Positions 43,046-54,333 of a DNA stretch of 64,000 bases are shown piece after piece (positions within the stretch are counted from its first letter, which is position 1; every line of letters starts with the position of its first letter). The notes under the pieces are model-generated. The model did no database searches. It had not been told where the DNA came from and saw nothing but the letters and a program-made list of their open reading frames with translations. This DNA is from Puccinellia tenuiflora (taxonomy: Eukaryota; Streptophyta; Magnoliopsida; Poales; Poaceae): NCBI GenBank assembly GCA_012064385.1, contig QRDG01000418.1, forward strand, positions 62,001-126,000, read 5' to 3'. Position numbers and translations under genes: made by a program.

Positions 43046-44140
43046 ATCAATGAACTGCTAGAGGATGTAGCCGCTCAGATTCTTGCCAGGTTTCCTCCGA
43101 ACCCAAGCTGCGTACTTACGGTATTAGCCGTCTGTAAAAGCTGGATGATATATATATATATATATATATATATGGGAAGCTACGCGTTCAGAAAGCTAAC
43201 CCTGTCACACAACGGAGGAACCCTGTTGCTAGGATGCTTCACCAACAACAGCGAAGACAAACGATTCATCACGGAACTTGATCTTGACCCAACCATCTTG
43301 GCAAAGTTGGTAGTCCGAGTATGAAGAAAACTACACAACGAGTATATGTTCTAGCATGCCGCAATGGTAGGGTGCTACTAGATAGTTGCACTGGGATATC
43401 TGTCTCGGATCCAGTCAGACACATTGAAATAAACATAGACAATACAGAGCCGATTTATCAGTCGGATAAGCATAACAATGCCACAATTCTCTGTTCAAGA
43501 AACAATGGTGGATTGTCTACACATAAGTGTCACCCAACCAAATTCTGTGTTGTTTGGATATCGACGGGACACCCTTACCAAGCTAAGGTAAAGAGGTACT
43601 AATCAGAATTAGGAGAATGGGAGACTTGGACCTCATCTACCGTAAGGATCGCAGAGGTTGACATCAGGCCGACAACTCTCATCGGGAATATTTTGTACTG
43701 GCCAACGAAGTCTAACTGTATCATTGCATTTTTTGACAACTTGTCAAAGGATTTTTATTATGTTGAGTGTCCTCAGTAGACATATGAAATATACAGGCAC
43801 AATCTTCGCATCATTAAGGGGCATAATGGAGGTGTTGGCCTCGTGGTTGTCACTGCATTCACCCTACAAACCTGGTGCAGTGCAAGATCTTCAATAGACG
43901 ATCATGCATGGTTGCCTCATAGAAATGTTGATTTGGCTACTCTCCTAGTCCTAGACACATCATTTCCATATTACTGAAATCATGCTGTAAGGACACTCTG
44001 CACATTTGAGGACAGAGATATCGTGGTTGTACGGCCGAAGGAGGGAGTTTTCCAAATTGATATAAGCACCATGCTGTGGAAAAAATTAAGTCTTGCCAAT
44101 GTTTCTTGCACTTTATATCCCTACACAATGACACCAGGTA
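43046..44140 (+). pseudogene. F-box protein pseudogene
   Basis: F-box proteins are substrate adaptors of SCF ubiquitin ligases. The frame from 43046 reads INELLEDVAAQILARFPPNP and LTVLAVCKSW, a recognisable F-box. A TA microsatellite replaces the residues after CKSW. Further on, in shifting frames, VYVLACRNGRVLLDSCTG, SNCIIAFFDNLSKDFYYVECPQ and FEDRDIVVVRPKEGVFQIDI match the associated domain of a large grass F-box family, ending near YPYTMTP. Stops (for example 43322) and several frameshifts make it non-functional. It is the only host-type gene I can identify, and it lies between copia remnants. Confidence 0.75.
43148..43173. repeat. (TA)n microsatellite in F-box pseudogene
   Basis: About 13 TA units immediately after the codons for CKSW of the F-box. 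Confidence 0.95.
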
Positions 44141-44214
44141 AGGGTAGTTATTCATATGTAACATGTGCATTCATACACCTATCATTTTTGCTGATCAATT
44201 GGTGTATTGTCTTC

Positions 44215-44385
44215 CAGCAACCGACCTGATTTAGAGAGCAACATCAATGAGACGGAAAGGAAATGCTGTCAGCAACCCACCTGATTCAGACTGCAACATC
44301 CTGGTGATGAAAAAAAGACGCTGTCAGCAATCCACCTAATTAAAAGTGCAACATCAAGGAGCCGAAAGTCCAGCAACACACTTGT
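44215..44385. repeat. 55-bp tandem repeat downstream of F-box pseudogene
   Basis: CAGCAA(C/T)C(G/C)ACCT starts units at 44215, 44270 and 44325 (period 55) and a partial unit at 44371; each contains GCAACATC about 25 bases in. Confidence 0.85.
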
Positions 44386-44705
44386 AGTTCAAATTTCTTT
44401 ATTTCTCGATAAGTGCTAGTAAACTCATTTAATGAGTGGAATATAGTAAAAAAGCTCAAAAATTTAATATATTCAGGGGTTATGCCTCCCACATGATATA
44501 GTTTGTGTGATAATTGTGGGAGGTCAATTTTAAATCTTATTTGTGGTACCTACTTTACAAAAAATGGGAGTTTCGGCCAAACTTGAAAATAATGTACTGC
44601 AAGTTCATGATTTTTGCTTCACACTACTACACTTAGAAGGAACATTCCCCATGGTTTCCAACATAATTATACATAGAGTGCCCTTTTACATAGAACCCTA
44701 TAGAA
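44386..44705. other. Unassigned AT-rich spacer
   Basis: No gene recognised; the right part is the 3' flank of the minus-strand coding remnant. Confidence 0.5.
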
Positions 44706-45590
44706 CTAAAAAGAACTACCACTCGTCATCATTGTCGGAAACCTCCACTGGATCCTTGCCTTTGCCCTTTCCCTCGTGGTTTGCCACCTGTTCAGAGACT
44801 TCTGCAGGTCCTCCTCATACTGCACGGCTCTGGCTTGCTCCGTGGCTCTTGCATGCTCCGCTTCAACCGCAAAAGCGACCAGAGTCTCCGTGAGCTGTTG
44901 TTGCTCAGCGGAATGCCTGGCCTGCTCCGTGGCTTGATAGTCTGCCCTAGCCCATGCTAGACCCGGGTCAACCACCTGCTCCTTCTCATCGGACTCAAGA
45001 TCGATGAAGGGAATGGGACCGGGAGCAAAGGCTCGACGGACGGTAGAGCTGCCCCTGCCCCTGCTCAAGCTCGGAGGAGTCCTGCTCGAGTGCCGAGGGG
45101 TCCTGCTCAAATGTGAACCATCGTCTCCTCCACCCTTGCTCGACTCAAGAAACCAAGGATAGGTGATGCGGTGGCGGTGGCCGTTGGAGCTCCCGCTGCG
45201 ACCAGGAGTGGAGTGGCCACCACCACAAGCCAGTGCAAGATCGGGGCGTGGGTGGCAAGTAGAGAGGAAGAGGAGGTCAGTGGGCGACGTTGGTGCAATG
45301 GTAGAGGAAAATGGCTTCTTTTCTAGGCATCTGCGTCCGGACCAGCAGTAATGGCCACCGCCGACAGGTGCATTGATTCGGCTCGGCAGACTGGCACAGA
45401 CTAGGCATGCAGAGACGGCAAGGTGGCGGAGCAGATGAGCGGCTAGGCCGGCAGCGGCCGGCAACGTAGGCGGCGATGCGGCCTTTTCATGGCCAGGGGA
45501 CACCGCCATCAAGGGCGCGCTAATTCGGGGACGGCGAGCGGCATGGACGCGTGCACGGGCACAACAAGTGGCATGGACACGCACGGGCAC
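44706..45590 (-). pseudogene. Unidentified coding remnant with Ala/Glu/Gln helix
   Basis: A 294-codon minus-strand frame. The first half is basic and low-complexity and may be non-coding. The second half (about 44780-45030) has an acidic patch (PFIDLESDEKEQVV) and a heptad-like helix with ATEQARHSAEQQQL and ATEQARAVQYEEDLQKSL, plausible coiled coil. A neighbouring frame at the end gives EGKGKGKDPVEVSDNDDEW then a stop, which looks like a genuine acidic C-terminus, so a frameshift near 44775 is likely. I do not recognise the family. No start codon context or TATA box was convincing. Confidence 0.4.
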
Positions 45591-45832
45591 GGCTGCATGT
45601 ACTCTTCCGCTGGTCCCACATGTGACATTCCCTCAAAAGAACAAAAAGGTCCCACACGTGACCTACTTTAGTGCAGTAATGGTCAAACGAGGTTGACCCG
45701 AGGGAAACGCACTGTTCGGCCGCCTTTGAGCCTTGAAAGAGCGAAGTGGGGCAAAGGCGAGGCTAGCTAAGAAAGTGGCGCTAGAATGAGTAGAACTAAG
45801 AGAAGTGGGGCAGGAAAATAAAAAAAACCATT
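45591..45832. other. Unassigned spacer
   Basis: No gene seen. A near-duplicate phrase 'ggtcccacA(T/C)GTGAC' occurs at 45602 and 45649. Confidence 0.5.
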
Positions 45833-45860
45833 TTTGTCATGTTTTTGTTGCAGAAAGTTA
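45833..45860 (+). mobile_element. Sliver of Athila-like LTR next to Maximus insertion
   Basis: TTTTTGTCATGTTTTTGTTG and the following CAGAAAGTTA match, with one difference, the reverse complement of about 628-657 in the LTR at the window's left edge. The Maximus LTR starts right after AGTTA, so Maximus inserted into a related LTR. Confidence 0.6.
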
Positions 45861-46650
45861 TGAAAGGATCGATGAGGTTAACTAGAGGGGGGGGGGGTGA
45901 ATAGGTTAACTACAAATTTTACTTCTTTTTCATTTTAATTGAGTATTGCTCAAATATAAGTTCTCTAGATTATGCAACTAGATGAACAACCCTATATGTT
46001 GAGCAAACTACTACTAGCACAAGATATATAATGAAATAAGCTAGTAGCAATTAGTAAAGGTAAGTTGAGGAATAACCAACAAGTTGACGCGGAGATTTAT
46101 CCCGAAGTTCACTTCCCAATGGAAGCTAATCTCCGTTGGAGCGGTGCGGTGTTCACCAAAGTGAAACACCGAGTAGCCTTGATATGGCACACCGTATCTC
46201 CGTTGTGTCTTACCACCGATGTGGCGAGGCACTTGTCACTATGTTGCCGTTGAGGTTGACAACTAGAACCTTTACAAGGATGAAGCACACTCCACAAGTT
46301 GGAGGGTCTTCACCAAATGCACTGAGCCGCCAAGACTCGATGCCCAAGGCCGGGGCACACGCCACAACTCAATTGGTGGCTCCTGGCAATGTCTTCGTAG
46401 CTCCCAAAGCTTCGAAGGACCACAACCTCTTAGGGTTCCAATGAACACAAAGAGTAACAAGCCCCCTCTCACAAATCAAGGGGGAAATCAAATCGGTTTG
46501 GTGGAAGTGTAGATCTAGGTCTCCTTTCTCAAATCCCCAAAGGGCTAAGTGATTGAGTGGCTAGAGAGGGAGATCTATTGATTTGGAGCTTTGCAACAAT
46601 GGTGGTGTTCTTCTTTTGGTCGTGGTGCCCTTTCCAAGGTAGGAGAAGGG

Positions 46651-46660
46651 ATATTTATAC
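46651..46660 (-). promoter_or_regulatory. TATA box in Maximus LTR
   Basis: Minus-strand GTATAAATAT in a GC-balanced context inside the LTR; probable promoter of the element. Confidence 0.6.
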
Positions 46661-46769
46661 CCCTCTCCACTTACTAGCCGTTTGAAGGGTTTTCTTCACT
46701 TGTGCAGAGAAGCCAGCCTTGCCGGCTCGGAGGCCGGCCCCAAGGCTGGTGTGGAATCTTTCACGCGTA

Positions 46770-47012
46770 GGCTGGCCAGCCTTGAGCCCGGCCTAGGCCG
46801 GCCAACCCCCACACCGAGGCTGGCATGCAGCCCGAAGCTGCCGGCCTTGAGCCCGGCCTAGGACGGCCAAGCCAGCACAGGAGGCTGGCATGGAGGCCGA
46901 GCCAGCCGGCCTTGAGCCCGGCCTAGGCCGGCCTACCCAGCACAGGAGGCTGGCATGGAGGCCGACCCAGCCGGCCTTGACCCCGGCCTTGCCGGCTACG
47001 GAGGCCGGCCAG
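46770..47012. repeat. 65-bp GGCCGG-rich minisatellite in Maximus LTR
   Basis: Units begin GGCTGGCATG at 46818, 46883 and 46948 (exact 65-bp period), with a shortened 48-base unit before (46770). Each has the phrase GCCGGCCTTGAGCCCGGCCT. Confidence 0.9.
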
Positions 47013-47187
47013 ACAGGGTTTTCTGCCCGATGACGATTTGGCTATCTTTTGACGACTTTTTGGTGTGAGACATATTTAACTAAATATATTTCAAAGCCTG
47101 CAACACTTAGCACCACATTAAATTATCACTAGTGTTGTTATTGTTAACTAACACACAAAACATAAGGGATTAAGAAATGTTCTTTCA

Positions 47188-47738
47188 ATCTCCCCCTTTT
47201 TGGTGTTAGATGACAACACTAGGATTTGCAATATAATTTTCACAACTAGATCATGTTCTTGACAAGATGAAACAAACTCCCCCTAAAGATGTGCATATAG
47301 TTTGTTTGCTTTTGAATGCAAATACACACATAAGGGGGAAAATATTTCTGAGACTTTATAATCAACATGATATATAATCGCATAGTATGAGACACATCCA
47401 ACTAGGTTGGTATTTTAGAGATGAGGGTCATATCTTGTGCCAAATGATTATGTAGTCTCAACCATAGATAAACCCGAATACCGAAATCCATAGTCACATA
47501 CAATAATTTAACCATTGCATACAATAACGATAGCCAAGTTCCACAAACCTTAAATCAAATAGAGTTCAAAAGTTCCACGAACCTTAAAGCAAATAGAGTT
47601 CAACTAAAATGGTAGCAATGCGAATGGAAACAAACACGCAAATGGATGAATGCAATGCAATGCAAATCCCCGGAGAGCTTCTCTCCCCCTTTGGCATCAA
47701 GACACCAAAAAGGGAAAGCGAGGTGAGAAGCCAACTAA
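47188..47738 (-). other. Maximus 3' untranslated region with polypurine tract
   Basis: The tract CCAAAAAGGGGGAGA (minus) ends next to the LTR start; a second tract-like CCAAAGGGGGAGAGA lies at about 47678-47692. No ORF. Confidence 0.75.
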
Positions 47739-49071
47739 TCACTCGATGTCGTCATGCCCCTCTTCATCATCTTCACCATCAGCTGGACCGGAGCAAACCA
47801 ATATCTGTTCTTGGACTTGTAGGCAGCCTCCGTAAGTTCATCGGAGCTCTCAGGATTAGTTCAAGCTTAGTCATGATACCTCGTTGGTTTCGACTAGAGA
47901 CCTTTGCCTTGTGATAGGCCTTGTAGTCCTTGTCTTCCTTCTCTGCAAAGAAACAATTCATTTCCTGAAGAATAGACTTTAAACCATGAACCTTCTTCTT
48001 AGGAGCCTCAACATGAGCTTCTTCCTCATCATCATCTTGAGGAGAGATGGCAGCAGCAATCTCACGAGCAGGCAGAGAGAGATAAGGTGGTACAGTCATC
48101 TCATATGCAGCAAGAAGAGTGGGAGGCAACTTCTTATTAAAAAGTGTCTGAAGGTACTGACCATAGATGGGGACCTTATTCTCAAGTACCACAGAGTGCA
48201 TTTCTTGCCACATGTAATCAAGAACATCGATTTTCTTGCCCCTCTCCTTAGCACTAACAATGTGAAATAGAAGATTGACCAACCACTTGCGGACCTCACC
48301 CTTCTCCCCAAACTTGACAGCAATAGTGTTCCTTAAAATGGAATTAATGACTTTCCAAAAAGGAGACATGTGAGTGACCTTGGGGATTACACTAAGCCCT
48401 GTTCCAGGAGGATAGCAGTGACGGATGCCGTCTTGAGCCCTCATTAGCTTGTTTCCCGCATGAATACGGACATAAGACATTGGTGCAAAGGGTAACTCCT
48501 CAATATCAAATAGAGCACCAAATTCAGCAAGAGAAGCTTCACATTTGATACCGGCACTCATCCAAGTCATTTTCCTAGGTCCTTCACGGGAGAAATAAAC
48601 TGTGGCATAAAATTCCCTAAGCATCACCGGAGAAAATGGTGTTTCACACTTCATGAGAGAACTAATGCCATGAAAATCCATAACCTCCATCACCTCCGGC
48701 CAAACATCCCAAGCCTTTGTCAAGTCAAAGTAATGCTGAGGGACATGAGTGTTCTTCCGAATACATATTAGAAATTCATAAACTTGTTGATGCATCTTGC
48801 AATAGAAACGACGATCACTACAAGTCCGCTCCCCAAAGGCATATGGATTAAACTCCAAGCGGTCACGCTCAAACTCATCAGTAGGAATCTTTACCCAAGT
48901 TGTACGAACTGGTTCATCCGGATTAACGGGAAGGGCTTGCTTGGAGGAGGTTACCTTCCTTTTCTTGGAGGTAGTGGATGATGAAGCCCCAACCTTGTTC
49001 TTGCCCTTGAGTACCGAAAGAGGAGTATCATCAAGGTCTTCTAGATCATCATAGTCCGGATCGGTGGCCAT
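47739..49071 (-). CDS. Maximus third ORF (plant transposon protein-like), C-terminus frameshifted
   Basis: ATG at 49071 (MATDPDYDDLEDLDD) opens 430 in-frame codons to a stop at 47779. It has an acidic N-terminus, a basic stretch (TTSKKRKVTSSKQ) and a core with FYCKMHQQVYEFLICIRK and SPVMLREFYATVYFSREGPR. That core resembles the 'putative plant transposon protein' domain found in extra ORFs of retroelements (recognised by eye). A helix with IAAAISPQDDDEEEAHVE follows. Near 47840 the frame appears to slip; another frame gives an acidic end GEDDEEGHDDIE and a stop at 47739. Function is unknown; in SIRE elements the ORF at this place has been called env-like, but I see no signal peptide or clear membrane span. 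Confidence 0.75.
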
Positions 49072-50212
49072 CCTTGCTTGAGTTTCACCGGAACAAAGTA
49101 ATCTTGGGAGCCACCAACAATAGAGAAGAACTCCCCAAAATCTTGAAGAATGAAGAAATCTCTTGGATAGGAATGAAGATCTGGAGGAGCTCTTTAGATC
49201 TGAGGTAGTAGGGGATGTAGGAGAGCTTCTAATGGAGAGGGAAGGGTGGAGGTGGTGCAAGGGGAGCTCTAATGGAGGGGAGAGTCGGGTTGGAGAGAGG
49301 AGGAAGAAGGGGAAAACGGGGACAACCCGCCCCCCCCCCTCGTCCCATCCTTTTGTTGTCTGGGGGCCCGGCCTCCGAACCGGCCTTACCGGCCGCGCGA
49401 TGGAGGGAGGCCGGGGCACATCCCGAGCCTGCCGGCCTCGGAGCCAGCCTAGGCTGGGCATTCGACGAGGAAGGCCGGGCACCAGCCCGAGGGAGCCGGC
49501 CTTAGAGCCAGTCTAGGCCGGGCGATCGACGTGGGAGACCGGGAACCAGCCCGAGGGAGCCGGCCTCAGTGCCGGCCAAGGCCGGGCAGGCAGTGTGGGA
49601 AGGCCGGGGCACAGCCCGAGCAGGCCGGCCTCGGGGCCAGCCTAGGCTGGGTGTTCGTTGTCGAAGGCCGGGCAACGGGAAGGCAGTGTAGGGGAGGCCG
49701 GCCTGCTCCATATGTCTTTGAAAAACTCAGATGCCTTCCCCCCTTTTTTTAATAACTTTTTCTGCTAAAATCCCTCTTCAATAAGATCATGGAGTAATGT
49801 TGAGTGACATGGGGAGATGCAATGCAAGCATGATGATTTCGTCATACGTCCAATGAAAAAGAAACACCCGAATTAAGCGACATTGGACATAATTGGAAAG
49901 GAGAGCAACATGTATATAGTAAAATCTCAAATAAGAGCCAACTTTTCTACTTGAGAAAAGGTCGGTGGCCTAGGCCACCATATATGAGTGTATGGCATGC
50001 CACCACGAAGATATATCTTGGGTGCATAACCAAAACTCATCATTTAAGCTCATATATGAATATTATTGAGACATCAATGAAAACATTGCTATTGACATAA
50101 TGGGGGGAGGGAGAGTCCAATGAATTAGGACAACACTCCCCCTAAATCCATGCCCACATCTAGAATCCAAATAAAAGTCTAGTTAGGATGTGTATGCAAG
50201 GTTTTCAATCAA
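49072..50212 (-). other. Maximus spacer between pol and third ORF, with GGCCGG cluster
   Basis: 49365-49705 is packed with GCCGGCC, CCGGCCT and AGCCCGAG words, including GCCGGGCACCAGCCCGAG at 49474-49491, identical in reverse complement to the chromovirus 2 LTRs. The remainder (49706-50212) is AT-rich without ORFs. Confidence 0.75.
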
Positions 50213-53200
50213 CTAAAATTGCTTGCACATACGACATTTATTTGTCCCCTCAATTAATATCTTCTCATCAAGTGGCTTTGTGAATATATCGGCGTGTTGA
50301 TCTTTGGTATTGATATAACAGAGTGAGATATCTCCATTGGCCACATGATCACGAATAAAATGATACCGTATTTCAATATGCTTCGTCTTGCCATGGAGTA
50401 CGGGATTATGAGCAATTCTTATAGCACTTTCATTATCACATAAAAGAGGCAATGTCTTTATCTTAATTCCAAAATCCTCTAGACATTGTCTCATCCATAA
50501 TAATTGAGAGCAACAACTTGCGGCGGCAATATATTCGGCTTCCGTGGAGGAAGTGGATATGCAATTTTGTTTCTTTGAAGACTAACACACAAGTGACCTA
50601 CCAAGAAATTGGCAAGCACCCGAGGTTGATTTCCTAGTCACTTTGTCACCGGCCCAATCCGCATCCGAATACCCCACAAGATCAAAGCTTGTATTTGAAG
50701 GATACCAAAGACCATGATGAGAGGTATCAACCAAGTACCTAAGAATTCTTTTGACGGCGGTCATATGGATTTCCTTGGGGTTAGATTGAAATCTTGCACA
50801 CAAACCCACACTAAACATCATATCCGGTCTAGATGCACAAAGATAAAGCAAAGAACCAATCATAGAGCGATAAAGCTTTTGGTCAACCGGAATACCTTCA
50901 TGATCTAGTGTTAGATTCACGTTTGTTGCCATTGGGAATCTCAATGGGCTTGCATTTGACATATCAAACTTCTTAAGCATGTCTTGAATATATTTAGCCT
51001 GGCAAATAAAGGTTCCTTCTTCATATTGCTCAATTTCAAAACAAAGGAAAAACATTAATTCGCCCATCATAGACATCTCAAATTTACTTGTCATTAGCTT
51101 AGCAAATTGGTCTACAAAAGAGGCATTAGTAGAACCAAATATAATATCATCGACATATACTTGGCATACAAAGAATTCTCCATTTACACCCTTGGTGAAG
51201 AGTGTGGGGTCGACTATCCCAAGTACAAAACCACGGTCTACTAGAAACTCCTTTAAGTGATCGTACCAAGCACGTGGGGCTTGTTTGAGGCCATACAAAG
51301 CCTTGTGGAGTAAGTAGACATGGTTAGGACACTTGGGATCTTCGAATCCCGGAGGTTGTTTAACATATACCATCTCATTAAGTGGACCATTTAGAAATGC
51401 ACTTTTAACATCCATTTGGTATAAGGTGAATTTATGACTAGAGGCAAATGCAAGTAATATACGAATGGATTCAAGTCTAGCTACGGGAGCGAAAGTTTCA
51501 CCGTAGTCAAGTCCTTCGACTTGAGAGTAGCCTTGAGCAACCAAACAAGCTTTGTTGCGAATCACTTGTCCATGATTATCTTGCTTGTTCTTTAACACCC
51601 ATTTGGTTCCAATCACATTATGATTCTTGGGTCTTTCCACAAGGGACCATACTTCGTTTCTCTCAAAGTTATGGAGCTCTTCATGCATAGCATGGACCCA
51701 ATCTTCATCTTCAAGAGCTTCATACACCTTGGTGGGTTCAATATGAGATATATGGGCGTGAATGCCACAAAATAGTAATAGTTGCCTCCGAGTGGACACA
51801 CTCCTTCCAAGGCCACCAATGATGTTCTTCTGATAGAGAGATTTTTGATGTAATGCCACGGCCTTGCTAGCCACTCGGCGAGCAAGGGCATCTGAGGGTC
51901 TCTCATTAGGAGGTGCATCTTCATCATCTCCTTCATCTTGATAATGATTGATCCGAGAGTGAGTTGGAGTTCTTGGTGAAGAATCACGAAAATCTTGACC
52001 ACCATTATCATTGGGTGAATCTTGATCATTATCTTGATGGTTGGTATCATCTTGTAGATCTTGAGCTTGTTCTTGGTTTGCCGTTTAATCGAGGGTTGAT
52101 GTAGAGGGCTCCACTTGCGTCGAGCTTGAGTCCAATTCCATTGCCATAAGGGGTTCCTCAACGGGTATAAGAGGACCTATACCCATTCTTCCTATGGCTA
52201 TAGAGGAGGGCTCATCACCTACATCATCAAGATCAATTTGCCCCACTTGGGAGCCATTATCCTCATGGAACACCACATTCATAGATTCTTCAACACACCC
52301 GGTGGATATGTTGTAGACTCTATAAGTGTGGGATTCCTTGGCGTACCCAACAAATATGCCTTCAAAAGTTCTAGGCTCAAATTTAGGCAATTTAGAACCT
52401 TTAATGTAAACTTGACATTTGCAACCTACTTTTTTAATATAAGAGAGGTTGGGCTTTTTACCACCAAGTAGTTCATAAGAAGTCTTGTTAGTGAATGGAA
52501 GGAGATAGAGCCGGTTGGATAGATGAAAAGCGGTGTTGATGGCTTAGGCCCAAAAGTTATATGGAGACTTGAATTCTGCCATCATAGTTCTTGCCATATC
52601 AATAAGTGTACGGTTCTTCCTTTCCGCAACACCATTTTGTTGAGGGGCATACGCAACGGAATATTGGTGTTTAATACCCTCATCACTCAAGAATTCATCC
52701 ATGGTGTAGTTCTTGAACTCGGTTCCATTGTCACTTCTTATGGCCAAAATGGTTGTGTCATATTGGCGTTGTACTTGAGTAGCCCAATCAATGAATTCCT
52801 TTTGAGTTTCACTCTTCTTCTTGATATAGAAAGTCCAAGTGTATCTTGTATAATCATCAACAATCACCAAGCAATATTTCTTGCCACCAAGGCTATCATA
52901 AGTAGGAGGCCCAAATAAATCCATATGAATGAGTTGAAAGGGCCTCGTTGTATTGATTGTTGTCACTTTGGGATGGTTCTTCTCATGCATCTTTCCGGCA
53001 ACACAAGAGCTACAAGGACGATCTTTGGAAAATTTCACTTTTGTTAGTCCTTCCACATGCTCACCCTTCACAAGTGTTTGCAAATTTCTCATACCGATGT
53101 GGCCCGACCGGCGATGCCAAAGCCAACCCATGTCGGATTTAGCCATTAGACTTGTGGCAATATGTGTAGTTTTTTCGAGAAATCCACTACATACATACGG

Positions 53201-53545
53201 TTTTCCACAAATCCAACAAAGGCTACTTTAAGAGAAATTGTGTGAAGGATAAGCACATGATATCGTCCAAAGACAACAGTAAAGTTGCATTTGCAAAGTT
53301 GCAAAACGTAAAGTAAATTATAACCAAGGGACTCAACAAGGAGGACTTTCTCAATGGATGTATCCGGAGAGATGACCACTTTTCCATGTCCCAATACCTT
53401 GAGTTCGGAACCATCACCAATCGTGACATGAGATACCTTGAGAAGTTGATACATTAAGTTACTTGACACTTCTTTGCTTCCGGTCATATGTGCGGAGCAA
53501 CCGCTATCAATAAGCCATGATGATCCTCCGGAAGCACATACCTAC
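50213..53545 (-). pseudogene. Maximus copia pol (protease, integrase, RT, RNase H), broken
   Basis: Minus strand, in order. Protease: WLIDSGCSAHMTG near 53480-53520. Integrase: WHRRSGHIGMRN finger, then HMDLFG, RSDNGTEF and NGVAERKNRTL (53146-52544), carrying the D, D and E. RT: WVLKNKQDNHGQVIRNKACL, MDVKSAFLNG and VYVDDIIFG (51874-50582). RNase H: YSDADWAGD, then after a stop at 50582 TEAEYIAAASCC, DNESAI and KHIEIRYHFIRDH (50494-50213). Stops or shifts occur near 53146, 52544, 52085 and 50582; the last replaces a Trp codon in CWSSKKQ-type context. Order protease-integrase-RT defines copia. Confidence 0.9.
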
Positions 53546-53551
53546 AAAGAA

Positions 53552-54333
53552 TTAAGTCCTTGACTTAGGTACCCATGTTTTGATGGGTCCTTTCTTGTTA
53601 GTCACAAGGGTGTTGGGAACCCAAATAGAAACATGATAATCACTACCATATGAAGTGCCAACATATTTAGCATAAACATGTCCATCATTAGATTTCAAAA
53701 GCACATATGATGGATTATATTTTCCCGCAAAATTGTTGTGAGAAGATGTGTTCTTAGGAACAATGCTTTTAGCAAGAATATAAAATTCATCTTCATCATT
53801 AGCCAACTCCCCCTCCTTCACAAAAACAATAGCATTAGTGGAGGGAGTTGACTTCTTCTTCTCATTGGTCTTCTTGGATGAGAATCCAAATCCAAGTCCT
53901 TCCTTACCCACAACTCTCCTTTGATTTCTCAAAATATCATTGAGGTTCTTTTCTCCTTGGATGCAAGAGACTAGTCCTTTCTCAAGTTGAGCCTTCAACC
54001 TATTGTTCTCCACTATGAGAGATGCTTTGACACACAAGGGGTTAGTGGCACAAGCATTTTCATTTATATCCTTATCTTGAGAGATGTCATGTGACTCCTT
54101 AAGGACCTTGAGCTCTCTTGAGAGTGCCATGTGAGCTTTCTCAAGAAGCTCAAAATCCTTAAGTAGTTCATTGTGACCATTCATAATGTTATCATTTTCA
54201 TCCATAAATTCGTTCAGCTTACATAGTGCATGATCACGGTCACCCATAATTTTAGATAGATCTAAAGTGGAGGTTTATTCAATAAATCTTTAAGGCATAG
54301 TGTATTATCTAGAGCTTCCTCAAGCTCCGCTAT
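53552..54333 (-). pseudogene. Maximus gag C-terminal part, cut by chromovirus 2
   Basis: A minus-strand frame from 54247 gives a long probable coiled coil (HNELLKDFELLEKAHMALSR, ENNRLKAQLEKG) followed by a Lys-rich part (SSKKTNEKKKS) and ends with a stop at 53552. Upstream of 54247 the homologous LEEALDNTLCLKDLL text lies in another frame. Gag sequence then ends at 54333, where the chromovirus LTR begins. Confidence 0.8.
54329..54333. repeat. Expected left target duplication of chromovirus 2 (GCTAT)
   Basis: Five bases before TGTAACA; the partner copy should follow the 3' LTR, outside the window. Confidence 0.5.

Larger units (their letters stand above)
45861..47187 (-). repeat. 3' LTR of Maximus-type element
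   Basis: 1327 bp from TGAAAGAACATTTC (47187) to GATCCTTTCA (45861). AGTTA at 45856-45860 is the expected target duplication; its partner is outside the window. It contains a TATA box on the minus strand (GTATAAATAT, 46651-46660) and a 65-bp minisatellite. Confidence 0.85.
45861..54333 (-). mobile_element. SIRE/Maximus-type copia retrotransposon, 5' part outside window
   Basis: On the minus strand: gag coiled coil (54333-53552), protease, integrase, RT, RNase H (to about 50213), spacer, a third ORF (49071-47739), polypurine tract and 3' LTR (47187-45861). A third ORF after pol and an LTR beginning TGAAAG and ending CTTTCA are hallmarks I associate with Maximus/SIRE. The gag is cut at 54334 by chromovirus 2; the rest of gag, the primer site and 5' LTR should lie beyond 64000. 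Confidence 0.88.

Noticed and set aside
46041..46472. Several 60-100 codon ORFs on both strands
   Set aside because: Within the Maximus LTR; no motif and mutually overlapping.
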